Notes: generated by a model not told the origin, from the sequence alone. A DNA stretch of 33,428 bases from Oscillospiraceae bacterium (GCA_015069015.1 SVJK01000020.1:1-33428); one strand, 5' to 3'; counted from the stretch's first letter, positions 24,893-32,775 are shown. Program-made: numbers and translations.

Positions 24893-24925
24893 AAAAAAAG
24901 GTTGACATGTGTCAACCTTTTTTTT
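24893..24925 (+). terminator. Strong intrinsic terminator after the 58-residue peptide gene
   Basis: AAAAAAAGGTTGACA (24893-24907) pairs perfectly with TGTCAACCTTTTTTT (24910-24924), giving a stem ending in a long T tract. It is also preceded by A's, so it could work in both directions. It ends the bicistron. Confidence 0.92.
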
Positions 24926-24944
24926 GGATAATGGCTAAGACTTC

Positions 24945-24981
24945 GTCAGGTGCAATGTTGAGTATAAAATGTATACCTGAC
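24945..24981. repeat. Inverted repeat flanking a TATAAA box before the kinase-like gene
   Basis: GTCAGGT (24945-24951) and ACCTGAC (24975-24981) are perfect inverted copies 23 bases apart, with TATAAA at 24963-24968 between them. It may be an operator or a leader stem; no convincing -35 box is visible. Confidence 0.35.
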
Positions 24982-25000
24982 TCTTGGTTAGGGGGAAGAA

Positions 25001-25876
25001 ATGATTAAAAAATATTCAATAGCAAATTTTCATATATCTGCCGGATGGTCTGATGACGATATTTTAAAATCGACACTTTCACCTTACGAGATGGAATTTG
25101 AAGGTGATGCTGACATCAGTGTTCACCTCAGCTATACTGAAAACCCCATAGCAGCAGAGTTTGAAAGTGCAGTAAAGCTTTCTGATAATAAGTATTATTA
25201 TCGGGATGAATTCGGAAATGATGTATTGATTTATTATGATAATCTTTCGAAAACTGTTATATCAAAGGTGACATTTTCACCTGATTATTCCCTTGTTGAT
25301 ATACTTGCATTTGACGTAAAAAAATTATATGATATTAACTCTGATTATTATCTTTTGAATTTGTTCGATAATATGATGCGATACTGTATGCAAATGCATT
25401 CAGCCTTTGTATTTCACTCTTCTGCCGTTGGATGCAGGGAAGGCGGTGTTGTTTTTTCTGCACGTTCAGGAACAGGAAAGTCGACGCACACTTCACTTTG
25501 GCAAAGAGAGTTTGATGATTCATATATAATTAATGATGATTCTCCAATAATCAGATATGAAAACGGTAAGGGAGTATTCCTTTGCGGTACACCATGGGCT
25601 GGTACAACGGGAATAAATACGAATACAGTTGTGCCTCTTAAGGGGATTGTGTTTCTGGAGAGATCGGAATATAATTCAATAGAAAGAATTTCTGCTTTCC
25701 GGGCGGTTAAGCTTTTCCTTGAAGGCATATCGCCTGCGTATAATTTTGAAATGTATGAAAAATCACTTGATACATTAAACGGTGTACTTTCAACGACACC
25801 TGCATATGTTCTGAAATGCAATATGGAACCGGAAGCGGCACATATTGCAAGAGAGTATATATTTAACAATAATTAA
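25001..25876 (+). CDS. HPr-kinase-like P-loop protein, candidate peptide kinase
   Basis: The 291-residue protein has an unrecognised N-terminal half (1-130) and a C-terminal HprK/PEPCK-like core: H139 in FHSSAVG, P-loop ARSGTGKST (154-162), the acidic pair D179-D180 in INDDSPII and 'CGTPWAGT' at 195-202. True HPr kinase/phosphorylase also has an HG-type strand, GxSGxGKS and an ADD motif, but its surrounding sequence and N-terminal domain differ. HprK homologues in RiPP clusters include lasso peptide kinases that phosphorylate the precursor, and ScmC of the SynChlorMet cassette, which also has a PqqD-like ScmD. AGGGGGA precedes the ATG. The gene probably heads a unit with the SLH protein 18 bases downstream. 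Confidence 0.8.
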   Translation: MIKKYSIANFHISAGWSDDDILKSTLSPYEMEFEGDADISVHLSYTENPIAAEFESAVKLSDNKYYYRDEFGNDVLIYYDNLSKTVISKVTFSPDYSLVDILAFDVKKLYDINSDYYLLNLFDNMMRYCMQMHSAFVFHSSAVGCREGGVVFSARSGTGKSTHTSLWQREFDDSYIINDDSPIIRYENGKGVFLCGTPWAGTTGINTNTVVPLKGIVFLERSEYNSIERISAFRAVKLFLEGISPAYNFEMYEKSLDTLNGVLSTTPAYVLKCNMEPEAAHIAREYIFNNN

Positions 25877-25894
25877 TAAAAAGGAGATAATACA

Positions 25895-27508
25895 ATGAAG
25901 AAAATATTGTCTGTATTACTTTCGACAGTCTTAATTTTTTCGCTGAGTATTCATGTTTTTGCAAAGACATTTTCAGATTTCTCGTCAGACCATTGGGCAT
26001 ACGAATATGTAAACACTCTTGTAAATGACGGTACAATCAATGGGTTTGAAGATGGAACATTCCGCCCAACAGGAACAGTTACACGAGCAGAATTTGTAAA
26101 GATGATAGGAAAAGGTCCTTCAAGACGTAGCGTAAACTATGATGATGTACCAAACAGTCACTGGGCATATGAATATGTTATGACATCAGGCCTTGATGCA
26201 GCATTTGAAAATATGTTTTGCCCATCAACTCCCATAACAAGAGGAGAAGTGGCGATTCTTTTGTGGGAAAGGGCCGGATCTCCCAAGTCGGGAATGGTTC
26301 CTCCCGTCATTTCAAATCAGTCATCAAAGCCTGACGCTGCATCATGGGTATATGCAAACGGGATTATGACAGGTGATGACTATGTAAATCTTCGCCTTTC
26401 CGACACTCTTACAAGAGCGGAGGCATCAGCACTTATAGTAAGATCAAGAAATGTAAACAGTCAGACTCCTAAGACAAACTTCTATTCAAATGTTGATTCA
26501 AAGATTTTTGAAAACACATATAATTGGCTTAAAGTTGTTGATAAGCCATATTCAGAAAGCGGTAAACTCACAAAAGGTGAAGTTGCAATGGCAGCCGCAA
26601 GACTTTTGTCTGATAATACAAACCCTGATTATCCCGGAGTTTCTGCTACAATTTCATTTGATCACCCGTATGCGCAGGCGATAAATATGGCTTGCAGATA
26701 TTGGGCTGGTGAGGAAAATGATAATGCTGTATACGCAGATAAGAATGCAACGGTTAAGGATGTTATTCTTGCTTTAACTTTTGCAGCAATCAGAACATCT
26801 CATGAGTACATTCCGTATAATTCAAAAGGAGAAATGTACCCCGAGATTCAGTCTGCAAGTGAACAGGAAACTGTATTATTGAAAACTGCGTATCAGAATG
26901 GCGTGGGATTTAATTCTGATGGTAAAATTAACCCTGATAAAGAAATTACAATGAAAGAATTTGCTTGTCTCCTTCTTGAAATTGATGGAATGTCAGGATT
27001 CTATACCGGTGAAATTATAGGCAAAAACACACATTATGAAGATTATAAAATAAATACTAGTGCCACATCTATTCCGTCAAATGCATCTTCATATATTGCG
27101 ATATTGGAGTCTGTTCCAAAGGCAGTATATGAGAAACCGTATCTTGGTATGAAAGCATTGCCTGCAAACACATACGGTGTGACCGAGGCGTTTTCCAAAG
27201 TGTTCAGAACAATGTTTACACAGTGGTACGAGAGCTGTAAGAGCAAAGGTATGGAAATTACAATTTCTATTTGCCCCGTTCTTTCGGTTGAAACCGATAC
27301 AGGGTTCACCTTCAGAACAAAGATTACAGTGGTTGAAAAGGGTGCAAACACCAAGCTTTCAGATATAATAAAATGTGCAGATGCAAGTGCTGCATCGAAG
27401 TCTCTTGTAAATGGTGAAAGCTTCTGGCTGGACATTGACACAGGACGAGCACTTACGGATGTAATATTCAACCTTGATGATATGTATGTAAGACAACTTG
27501 TAGGATAA
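25895..27508 (+). CDS. S-layer homology (SLH) domain protein
   Basis: The 537-residue protein has a signal peptide (1 to about 24) and then SLH modules, which bind pyruvylated secondary cell-wall polymers: residues about 26-73 ('FSDFSSDHWAYEYVNTLV', 'GFEDGTFRPTGTVTRAEFVKMI'), 80-128 ('DVPNSHWAYEYVMTSG', 'PITRGEVAILLWERAG') and a weaker one at 143-190. Residues about 325-365 ('AYQNGVGFNSDGKINPDKEITMKEFACLLLEI') look like a further degenerate SLH unit. The last 170 residues are unrecognised. It should be a wall-bound surface protein. AAAGGAGAT precedes the ATG. It follows the HPr-kinase-like gene closely, so a common transcript is likely. Confidence 0.88.
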   Translation: MKKILSVLLSTVLIFSLSIHVFAKTFSDFSSDHWAYEYVNTLVNDGTINGFEDGTFRPTGTVTRAEFVKMIGKGPSRRSVNYDDVPNSHWAYEYVMTSGLDAAFENMFCPSTPITRGEVAILLWERAGSPKSGMVPPVISNQSSKPDAASWVYANGIMTGDDYVNLRLSDTLTRAEASALIVRSRNVNSQTPKTNFYSNVDSKIFENTYNWLKVVDKPYSESGKLTKGEVAMAAARLLSDNTNPDYPGVSATISFDHPYAQAINMACRYWAGEENDNAVYADKNATVKDVILALTFAAIRTSHEYIPYNSKGEMYPEIQSASEQETVLLKTAYQNGVGFNSDGKINPDKEITMKEFACLLLEIDGMSGFYTGEIIGKNTHYEDYKINTSATSIPSNASSYIAILESVPKAVYEKPYLGMKALPANTYGVTEAFSKVFRTMFTQWYESCKSKGMEITISICPVLSVETDTGFTFRTKITVVEKGANTKLSDIIKCADASAASKSLVNGESFWLDIDTGRALTDVIFNLDDMYVRQLVG

Positions 27509-27524
27509 AAGCTGAGGTATTCGT

Positions 27525-28172
27525 ATGAACAAAACATATAAAGCGTTCATATATTGTGCCCTTGGGGCATATATAGTGAAGTTTATGGTGGATATTGTTA
27601 TGTTGGTATATAGTCTATACGGTCTTAATGATTACTATTATGACGATTACTATTTGTTTATACCACACGTCATATCAACGTTTTTCATGTCAGTGTATTA
27701 TGTGATGTTTTTCAAAGAAGAGTTTTACGGAATTATGATAAAGCTTTTCACGATAATATTATTGTTTATTCAGATAGGGTTTATCGTGCTTTTGGTATAT
27801 GACCGTACTCTTGGATATGTATTCTATTTTTCGGGTGTTGCAGCGGTGAATTTTTTCAATTCTCTGTTTGTAAAATGTAATATAATACCAATAAGGGACA
27901 CTGGGGATTTTGAATATGGACCAATGATATTTGAATTGACTTCGTTTGTGATTATGGCAATTTCCATCTATTCATTCTTTGCATCGTTTCCAATAAGTTT
28001 TAATCATTTGGTAGGCTATTGGGAGTACTACGATGTCAGTGCATCAATGAAATTAAATATGGTTTGCGAGTTCGTTATGACAATTGTGTTTTTTGCGTGT
28101 CTTAGGAATAATTGTAAATATATTCGTGATATTGTCGCTGATGACGAATTCGTGTTGGATGAAATTCAGTAA
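27525..28172 (+). CDS. Polytopic membrane protein of unknown function
   Basis: The 215-residue protein has about six hydrophobic helices (roughly 7-29, 44-64, 68-92, 95-115, 132-155, 180-198), tyrosine-rich loops ('GLNDYYYDDYYLF') and an acidic C-terminus. I recognise no family. It starts 16 bases after the SLH gene with a weak GCTGAGG ribosome binding site, so it is likely the last gene of that unit. A role with the surface protein or the exporter is possible but unsupported. Confidence 0.7.
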   Translation: MNKTYKAFIYCALGAYIVKFMVDIVMLVYSLYGLNDYYYDDYYLFIPHVISTFFMSVYYVMFFKEEFYGIMIKLFTIILLFIQIGFIVLLVYDRTLGYVFYFSGVAAVNFFNSLFVKCNIIPIRDTGDFEYGPMIFELTSFVIMAISIYSFFASFPISFNHLVGYWEYYDVSASMKLNMVCEFVMTIVFFACLRNNCKYIRDIVADDEFVLDEIQ

Positions 28173-28176
28173 ATTC

Positions 28177-28240
28177 GGCATTTGCAACAATATAAGCATG
28201 TTAAATTTATGCAAAATGCCAACAAAACTTTTATCTTTTT
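28177..28240 (+). terminator. Weak terminator-like hairpin after the membrane protein gene
   Basis: GGCATTTGCA (28177-28186) pairs with TGCAAAATGCC (28210-28220) with one bulged base and a long AT-rich loop; a T-rich stretch follows at 28229-28240. It lies just after the stop codon. Confidence 0.35.
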
Positions 28241-28243
28241 TAC

Positions 28244-28272
28244 TTGAAACTGTTGGAATTATCTGTTATAAT
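28244..28272 (+). promoter_or_regulatory. Promoter of the HU gene
   Basis: TTGAAA (28244-28249) and perfect TATAAT (28267-28272) are 17 bases apart, about 38 bases before the ATG. The strong form suits an abundant nucleoid protein. Confidence 0.8.
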
Positions 28273-28309
28273 AACAATAGTTCAAAATATTTAGGAGGTA
28301 GTAGGTAGA

Positions 28310-28582
28310 ATGAAGAAAAGTGATTTAATTGCTAAAATAGCAGAAAAAGCAGAATTATCTAAAAAAGATGCTGAAAAAGCTTTAAATGCATTCATCGACA
28401 GCGTAACAGATGCTCTCGTAGATGGAGACAAAGTTGTTCTCGTTGGCTTTGGTTCTTTCGAAACAAAGAAACGCGCTGCTAGAAAAGGCAAAAATCCTCA
28501 GACTGGTGCAGAAATCAACATTCCTGCAACAACAGTTCCTACATTCAAAGTAGGTAAAGCTTTAAAAGACGCTGTAAAATAA
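28310..28582 (+). CDS. hup: DNA-binding protein HU
   Basis: HU is a small dimeric nucleoid protein that bends DNA. The 90-residue protein has the family length and sequence: '[25 protein letters not shown]'-type helices, then '[25 protein letters not shown]' and the DNA-binding arm '[23 protein letters not shown]' with the intercalating proline. AGGAGG lies upstream of the ATG. It is a single-gene unit with its own promoter and terminator. Confidence 0.97.
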   Translation: MKKSDLIAKIAEKAELSKKDAEKALNAFIDSVTDALVDGDKVVLVGFGSFETKKRAARKGKNPQTGAEINIPATTVPTFKVGKALKDAVK

Positions 28583-28594
28583 TTCGTTTTTTAG

Positions 28595-28621
28595 TCCCCG
28601 CCCAAAAGGCGGGGATTTTTT
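28595..28621 (+). terminator. Strong intrinsic terminator after HU
   Basis: TCCCCGCC (28595-28602) pairs with GGCGGGGA (28608-28615) around CAAAA and is followed by six T's, 12 bases after the stop codon. Confidence 0.93.
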
Positions 28622-28733
28622 CGATTACAGGAATTTATATCGATTTAATATGTGAGATGGTGTACACCAAATTATGTTTGCTGATTGAATGCAGTTTATT
28701 GGTCTGTTTTTTTATCATATAAAAGAAGTAATA

Positions 28734-28762
28734 TTGATTTTTCTTTCTACATATGTTAGAAT
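28734..28762 (+). promoter_or_regulatory. Promoter of the six-gene nucleotide operon
   Basis: TTGATT (28734-28739) and TAGAAT (28757-28762) are 17 bases apart, 21 bases before the first ATG. No other promoter of this quality is seen before 32656. Confidence 0.6.
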
Positions 28763-28783
28763 TATTAAGAAAGGAATGATTGT

Positions 28784-29359
28784 ATGAGAATATGTGTATA
28801 CGGTGCGTCAAGTGTAAAAACAGATGATAAATATATAAATGCAGTTGAATCCTTGTGTGAAACTCTTGCAAGAAAAGGTCATAGTCTTGTATATGGCGCA
28901 GGTGCGGCAGGGCTTATGGGTGCCGCTGCAAGAGGATTTACCCGTGGAGGAGGACACATAACAGGAGTTGTTCCACACTTTTTTAATGCTGACGGAATTT
29001 TATATGACAAATGCGATGAAATGATTCGTATGGAAACCATGCGCGAGAGAAAAAAGATTATGGAAGACAATGCAGATGTTTTTATTGTTGTTCCGGGAGG
29101 CGTTGGAACTTTCGATGAATTTTTTGAAATTCTGACACTCAAGCAACTTGCCCGCCATTCAAAGGCAATTATTATATATAATCTTTTCGGATATTACGAT
29201 AAACTTCAGGAGTTTATGAAACATGCCATGGAAGAAAATTTTATCACACCTACAACAATGACGTTATACGAGATAACCGACAGTGCTGAAAAAATTGTTG
29301 AATATATTGATAACTATAAACCTGAAAACCTTACAATCAATGATACAAAATATATATAA
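28784..29359 (+). CDS. LOG-family nucleoside 5'-monophosphate phosphoribohydrolase
   Basis: LOG (lysine decarboxylase-like, TIGR00730) proteins cleave N6-modified or plain nucleoside monophosphates to the base and ribose 5-phosphate. The 191-residue protein shows the Rossmann start 'RICVYGASSV', 'LVYGAGAAGLMGAAARG', 'MRERKKIM' (about 86-93) and the diagnostic PGGVGTFDE (104-112), which carries the active-site residues. AAGGAATG precedes the ATG. As first gene of an operon with an HD phosphohydrolase, ThyX and Tmk, a role in nucleotide salvage or clean-up fits. Older databases label this family 'lysine decarboxylase', which is wrong for this motif. Confidence 0.92.
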   Translation: MRICVYGASSVKTDDKYINAVESLCETLARKGHSLVYGAGAAGLMGAAARGFTRGGGHITGVVPHFFNADGILYDKCDEMIRMETMRERKKIMEDNADVFIVVPGGVGTFDEFFEILTLKQLARHSKAIIIYNLFGYYDKLQEFMKHAMEENFITPTTMTLYEITDSAEKIVEYIDNYKPENLTINDTKYI

Positions 29360-29371
29360 AAGGAAATTAAA

Positions 29372-29896
29372 ATGGAAAACACACAAAAAACACCGAGAAA
29401 AGTATATAAAGACATTTTGGTAAAACTTCATAAATCTGCATCAGACAGGGGATACATCATTAAAGATGCTATTATGGTGGAAGAACTTCTGGACATGGGA
29501 TTTAAGTTTTCATCTGAGTGGATATCTGACACAGAGTTTTATGAAACCTTCAAAGGAAATATGGTGGGATATTATCTTGGTCTTTGCGTCAACTGCTTTG
29601 CCTGCGGACTAAGCCTTGCTGATGCCTGGGCAGATGGTGGCGACAGACTTTCCAAAATTAAATATGATGAAATTTACGACGGCGGAGTATGGAATAATAT
29701 TTTTGTGCTTATTGAGATGACCGATAATAATGAGAGAAAAGATTTTCAGAATTTTATGATTGAGATGTATGAAAAATGGGTTGTTGATATGAAAGACTGT
29801 TTTGAAATGCCGGGCGCAAATGAATATATTTCCGTGAGTCTTGGTGCCTTTTTTCAACTTGGAGTCACCATGAGACTTGATATTCTGGGGTACTGA
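29372..29896 (+). CDS. Unknown 174-residue protein in the nucleotide operon
   Basis: I do not recognise this protein. It is probably cytoplasmic and largely helical, with no signal peptide or transmembrane helix. Notable stretches are 'NMVGYYLGLCVNCFACGLSLADAW' with three cysteines in a short span, and the acidic, tryptophan-containing 'DGGVWNNIFVLIEMTDNNER'. It starts 12 bases after the LOG gene, with AAAGGAAATT before the ATG, and ends two bases before the HD gene. Its position suggests nucleotide-related work, but nothing in the sequence shows it. Confidence 0.75.
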   Translation: MENTQKTPRKVYKDILVKLHKSASDRGYIIKDAIMVEELLDMGFKFSSEWISDTEFYETFKGNMVGYYLGLCVNCFACGLSLADAWADGGDRLSKIKYDEIYDGGVWNNIFVLIEMTDNNERKDFQNFMIEMYEKWVVDMKDCFEMPGANEYISVSLGAFFQLGVTMRLDILGY

Positions 29897-29898
29897 AA

Positions 29899-30435
29899 AT
29901 GGCAGATTATATATATACAGTATCAAAACAAAAATTTTATCCCACAAATCCCAAAAAAGATGATATAATAATTGAAGATGTTGCGCACGCACTTTCTATG
30001 CTTGCAAGAGCAAACGGACATTTTCCTTTTTTTCATTCTGTGGCTCAACACTCAATTGAATGTGCCATAGAATCGGAAAAACGGGGATATAGTGCTAAAA
30101 TTACACTTGCGTGTCTTTTGCATGATGCAAGCGAAGCATATATGTCAGATGTGACAACACCTGTTAAGAATAACCTTTCTGACTATTCGGATTTTGAAAA
30201 CAGACTCATAGACCTTATATATGAAAAGTATATAGGACCTCTTACAAAAGAGGAAAAAGATGTGGTTTATAGGATTGATAAAGACCTTTTGTACCATGAG
30301 TTTAAATACTATATGGGAATTGAACTTGGCAATGAGACCATTCTTTTGTCAAATCCGGAATTTAAGTTTGAAGAATTTTCAATGGTAAGGGACAAATATC
30401 TTAAGATGTTTTATGACCTTATCAGTAAACTATAA
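29899..30435 (+). CDS. HD-domain phosphohydrolase, YfbR-like
   Basis: The 178-residue protein resembles the YfbR group of HD hydrolases, which act as 5'-nucleotidases on deoxyribonucleoside monophosphates. Metal-binding residues are visible: H46 and H51 in FHSVAQHS, H75-D76 in LLHDASEAYMSD, and a later Asp in 'RIDKDLLYHEF'. The 'HDASEAYMSDVTTPVK' segment is typical of the group. The gene follows the unknown ORF by two bases. With ThyX and Tmk downstream, a role in deoxynucleotide pools is plausible; the substrate is inferred. Confidence 0.85.
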   Translation: MADYIYTVSKQKFYPTNPKKDDIIIEDVAHALSMLARANGHFPFFHSVAQHSIECAIESEKRGYSAKITLACLLHDASEAYMSDVTTPVKNNLSDYSDFENRLIDLIYEKYIGPLTKEEKDVVYRIDKDLLYHEFKYYMGIELGNETILLSNPEFKFEEFSMVRDKYLKMFYDLISKL

Positions 30436-30458
30436 TAAAAAACTTTGGAGGAAGAAAA

Positions 30459-31202
30459 ATGTCAGACAAAGTAAATATACTTGGTGTTAAGGTGGATAAG
30501 GTAAATATCTCCGAAGCATCTGATACTATTATAAAATTTATAGAATCAGGTGACAAGGGCAGAAGTGTTTTTACACCTAATTCAGAAATTATTATGATGG
30601 CATACAGAGACGAATCTTTCAGGGATCTTTTGAATTCATCTGATCTTTTAACGGCTGATGGAATAGGGGTTGTGTATGCATCAAGAATTGTTAAAAACCC
30701 CATAAAAGAAAGAGCCCCCGGATATGATATTGCCTGTGTGACTCTTGAAAAACTTTCAAAAAAAGGCGGTAGGGTGTATCTTTTCGGTTCAAAACCGGGA
30801 GTTGCTGAAAAAGCCGGTGAGAATATTACAAAAAAATATCCGGGAATAAAAATTGCAGGATACAGCGACGGATATTTCAATGAAGAAAAAGAACAAACCA
30901 TAATTGAAAACATAAACAGAGCAAACCCTGATCTTCTTTTTGTCTGCCTTGGTGCTCCGAAACAGGAAAAATGGATTTCAGCACACAAATCAGAACTTAA
31001 TGCAGGAGTGTGTATGGGTATTGGAGGAAGTCTTGATGTTTTTGCAGGAACTGTAAAAAGAGCGCCGGAGTTTTTCACTAAACACGGCATAGAGTGGCTT
31101 TACCGCCTGATGAAACAACCGTCAAGGTTTGTGAGAATGTTGGATCTTCCAAGATTTGCAATGAAGGTACTCTTAAAAGGAAGAAAGTTTAGTCAGGAAT
31201 AA
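30459..31202 (+). CDS. tagA: WecG/TagA/CpsF family glycosyltransferase
   Basis: TagA-type (GT26) enzymes move N-acetylmannosamine (or a related sugar) from UDP to GlcNAc-diphospho-undecaprenol, an early step in wall teichoic acid or related polymer linkage units. The 247-residue protein has '[10 protein letters not shown]' (39-48), 'TADGIGVV' with the likely catalytic D67, '[14 protein letters not shown]', '[10 protein letters not shown]' (165-174) and the C-terminal '[18 protein letters not shown]'. Length fits the family. GGAGGA precedes the ATG. Its place inside a nucleotide operon is odd; it could be just a cell-wall gene carried along. The exact sugar is not determined by sequence. Confidence 0.9.
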   Translation: MSDKVNILGVKVDKVNISEASDTIIKFIESGDKGRSVFTPNSEIIMMAYRDESFRDLLNSSDLLTADGIGVVYASRIVKNPIKERAPGYDIACVTLEKLSKKGGRVYLFGSKPGVAEKAGENITKKYPGIKIAGYSDGYFNEEKEQTIIENINRANPDLLFVCLGAPKQEKWISAHKSELNAGVCMGIGGSLDVFAGTVKRAPEFFTKHGIEWLYRLMKQPSRFVRMLDLPRFAMKVLLKGRKFSQE

Positions 31203-31213
31203 GGAGAAGAAAA

Positions 31214-31972
31214 ATGAACGTAGAATTACTTCAGTATAATCCCGATTGTGAAAAAATTGTTGCAGCAGCTGCCAAACTTTGCTATTCGTCATCAGAAATT
31301 GACGGCATATTAAACGGACTCGATCACGAGAAAACCGTGAATTTTATTGATAGACTTATGAGCCTCGGACACGAAAGTCCCATAGAACACATAACCTTTA
31401 CTTTTGGTATCGAAGGGGTATCAAGAAGTCTTCTTGCCCAACTTACAAGACACCGCATAGCATCTTATAGTGTTAAAAGTCAGAGATATGTGAATGAGGG
31501 CCGGTTTGAATACATAATACCCAAAGAAATAGAAGCAGACGAAAAAGCGAAGGCAATTTTTGTAAAAGCAATGGAAGATGATGAAAAAACATATAATGAA
31601 CTCACAGCAATCCTAAAAGAAAAGCACTATAAGACTTTTATAGAAGAAGGCAACGATGAAAAAACAGCGAAGTCAAAGGCTGAGAAAAAAGCCATAGAAG
31701 ATGCAAGGTATGTGCTTCCAAATGCCTGTGAAACAAAACTTATAGCCACATTCAATGCCCGCAGTCTCATAAACTTTTTCCATCATCGTTGTTGCGAAAG
31801 AGCACAGTGGGAAATAAGAGATATGGCGTGTGAAATGCTTAAACTTGTGAAAAAGGTCAGCCCTACCATATTTAAAGTTGCAGGTCCAAGATGCATAAGC
31901 GGACCTTGTCCTGAGGGTAAAATGACCTGCGGAAAAATGCTTGAAAAAAGAAAAATGTTTTTAGAGGAATGA
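31214..31972 (+). CDS. thyX: FAD-dependent thymidylate synthase ThyX
   Basis: ThyX makes dTMP from dUMP using methylenetetrahydrofolate, FAD and NADPH. The 252-residue protein has the diagnostic RHRX7S signature as [14 protein letters not shown] (R79-H80-R81 and S89), '[12 protein letters not shown]', and the late '[22 protein letters not shown]' substrate-binding stretch. AAGGAGAAG precedes the ATG. It stands three bases before tmk, the next enzyme of the pathway. No thyA is visible in the window. Confidence 0.96.
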   Translation: MNVELLQYNPDCEKIVAAAAKLCYSSSEIDGILNGLDHEKTVNFIDRLMSLGHESPIEHITFTFGIEGVSRSLLAQLTRHRIASYSVKSQRYVNEGRFEYIIPKEIEADEKAKAIFVKAMEDDEKTYNELTAILKEKHYKTFIEEGNDEKTAKSKAEKKAIEDARYVLPNACETKLIATFNARSLINFFHHRCCERAQWEIRDMACEMLKLVKKVSPTIFKVAGPRCISGPCPEGKMTCGKMLEKRKMFLEE

Positions 31973-31975
31973 AAA

Positions 31976-32656
31976 ATGGACAAAGATTATAAACTGATTG
32001 TCGTAGAGGGAGTGGATTCAAGCGGCAAGGCCACACAATCTGCTATTTTAAAAGAAAATCTTTTGAAACTTGGAAAAAAGGTTGAGAGTATAGAGTTTCC
32101 CAATTATGATAGTGAAAGTTCTGCAGTTGTAAAAATGTATCTTGGTGGCGAGTTTGGTGATGATCCAAACGCGGTAAGTCCCTATGCGGCGTCAATGTTT
32201 TTTGCCGTAGACAGAATGGCGACTGTAAATGTTACAAAAAAAGAAATCTTCACAAACGGAAATATTGTTGTGGCGGACAGATACACCACATCAAATATGG
32301 TGCATCAGGCATCAAAAATAGATGATGCAGATAAAAAAAGTGAGTTTCTTGACTGGCTTTATGATATGGAATATGAAAAACTTTCTCTGCCAAAGCCGGA
32401 TATGGTAATATTTTTGGATATGCCCGTTGAAAATGCAAGAGAACTTATGGCAAAAAGAGCAAATAAGATAGATAATTCACAGGTCAAAGATATTCATGAA
32501 AGAAATGCGGATTATCTTCAGAAATCCTATGACAATGCTGTGTTTGTGGCAAATAAGTATGAGTGGACAACGGTGCATTGTGCAAAGGATGGAAAAGTGA
32601 GAAGTATTGAGGAAATATCCGAAGAAATACTTGCAAAAGTTAAGGAAATATTGTAA
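31976..32656 (+). CDS. tmk: Thymidylate kinase
   Basis: Tmk phosphorylates dTMP to dTDP. The 226-residue protein has the P-loop EGVDSSGKATQS (11-22), a variant with S-S-G-K-A-T in place of the common D-G-S-G-K-S/T-T; the DR motif 'VVADRYTTSNMVHQ', and 'PDMVIFLDMPVENARELMAKR', followed by a LID-like 'DNSQVKDIHERNADYLQKSY'. It belongs to a Clostridia subtype slightly longer than the usual 205-215 residues. GAGGAATG precedes the ATG. As the last gene of the operon it completes ThyX-to-dTDP flow. Confidence 0.93.
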   Translation: MDKDYKLIVVEGVDSSGKATQSAILKENLLKLGKKVESIEFPNYDSESSAVVKMYLGGEFGDDPNAVSPYAASMFFAVDRMATVNVTKKEIFTNGNIVVADRYTTSNMVHQASKIDDADKKSEFLDWLYDMEYEKLSLPKPDMVIFLDMPVENARELMAKRANKIDNSQVKDIHERNADYLQKSYDNAVFVANKYEWTTVHCAKDGKVRSIEEISEEILAKVKEIL

Positions 32657-32662
32657 TATATG

Positions 32663-32692
32663 GGATGTAAAAACCAATAAGTTTTTACATCC
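32663..32692 (+). terminator. Hairpin closing the nucleotide operon
   Basis: GGATGTAAAAAC (32663-32674) pairs perfectly with GTTTTTACATCC (32681-32692) around six bases, six bases after the tmk stop. The T tract that follows (TCAATATTT) is weak, so read-through into the tRNA gene is possible. Confidence 0.65.
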
Positions 32693-32701
32693 TCAATATT
32701 T

Positions 32702-32775
32702 GCGCTTGTAGCTCAGTGGATAGAGCACCGGCCTCCGACGCCGGGTTGTCGCAGGTTCGACTCCTGTCAAGCGCG
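32702..32775 (+). tRNA. tRNA-Arg(CCG)
   Basis: The 74-base cloverleaf has acceptor arms GCGCTTG/CAAGCGC with discriminator G, a D stem GCTC/GAGC, an anticodon stem CCGGC/GCCGG with loop CTCCGAC, and a T arm GCAGG-TTCGACT-CCTGT. The anticodon is CCG at 32735-32737, reading the arginine codon CGG. CCA is not encoded. CGG-reading tRNAs belong to the class whose G37 is methylated by TrmD. It is followed directly by an intrinsic terminator. Confidence 0.95.

Noticed and set aside
25414-25869. Minus-strand ORF of 151 codons opposite the HPrK-like gene.
   Set aside because: The + strand gene has clear motifs and a good ribosome binding site; the minus frame shows neither.
28084-28308. Short + strand ORF spanning the HU promoter.
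   Set aside because: It begins inside the membrane protein gene in another frame and runs through the promoter and ribosome binding site of HU.
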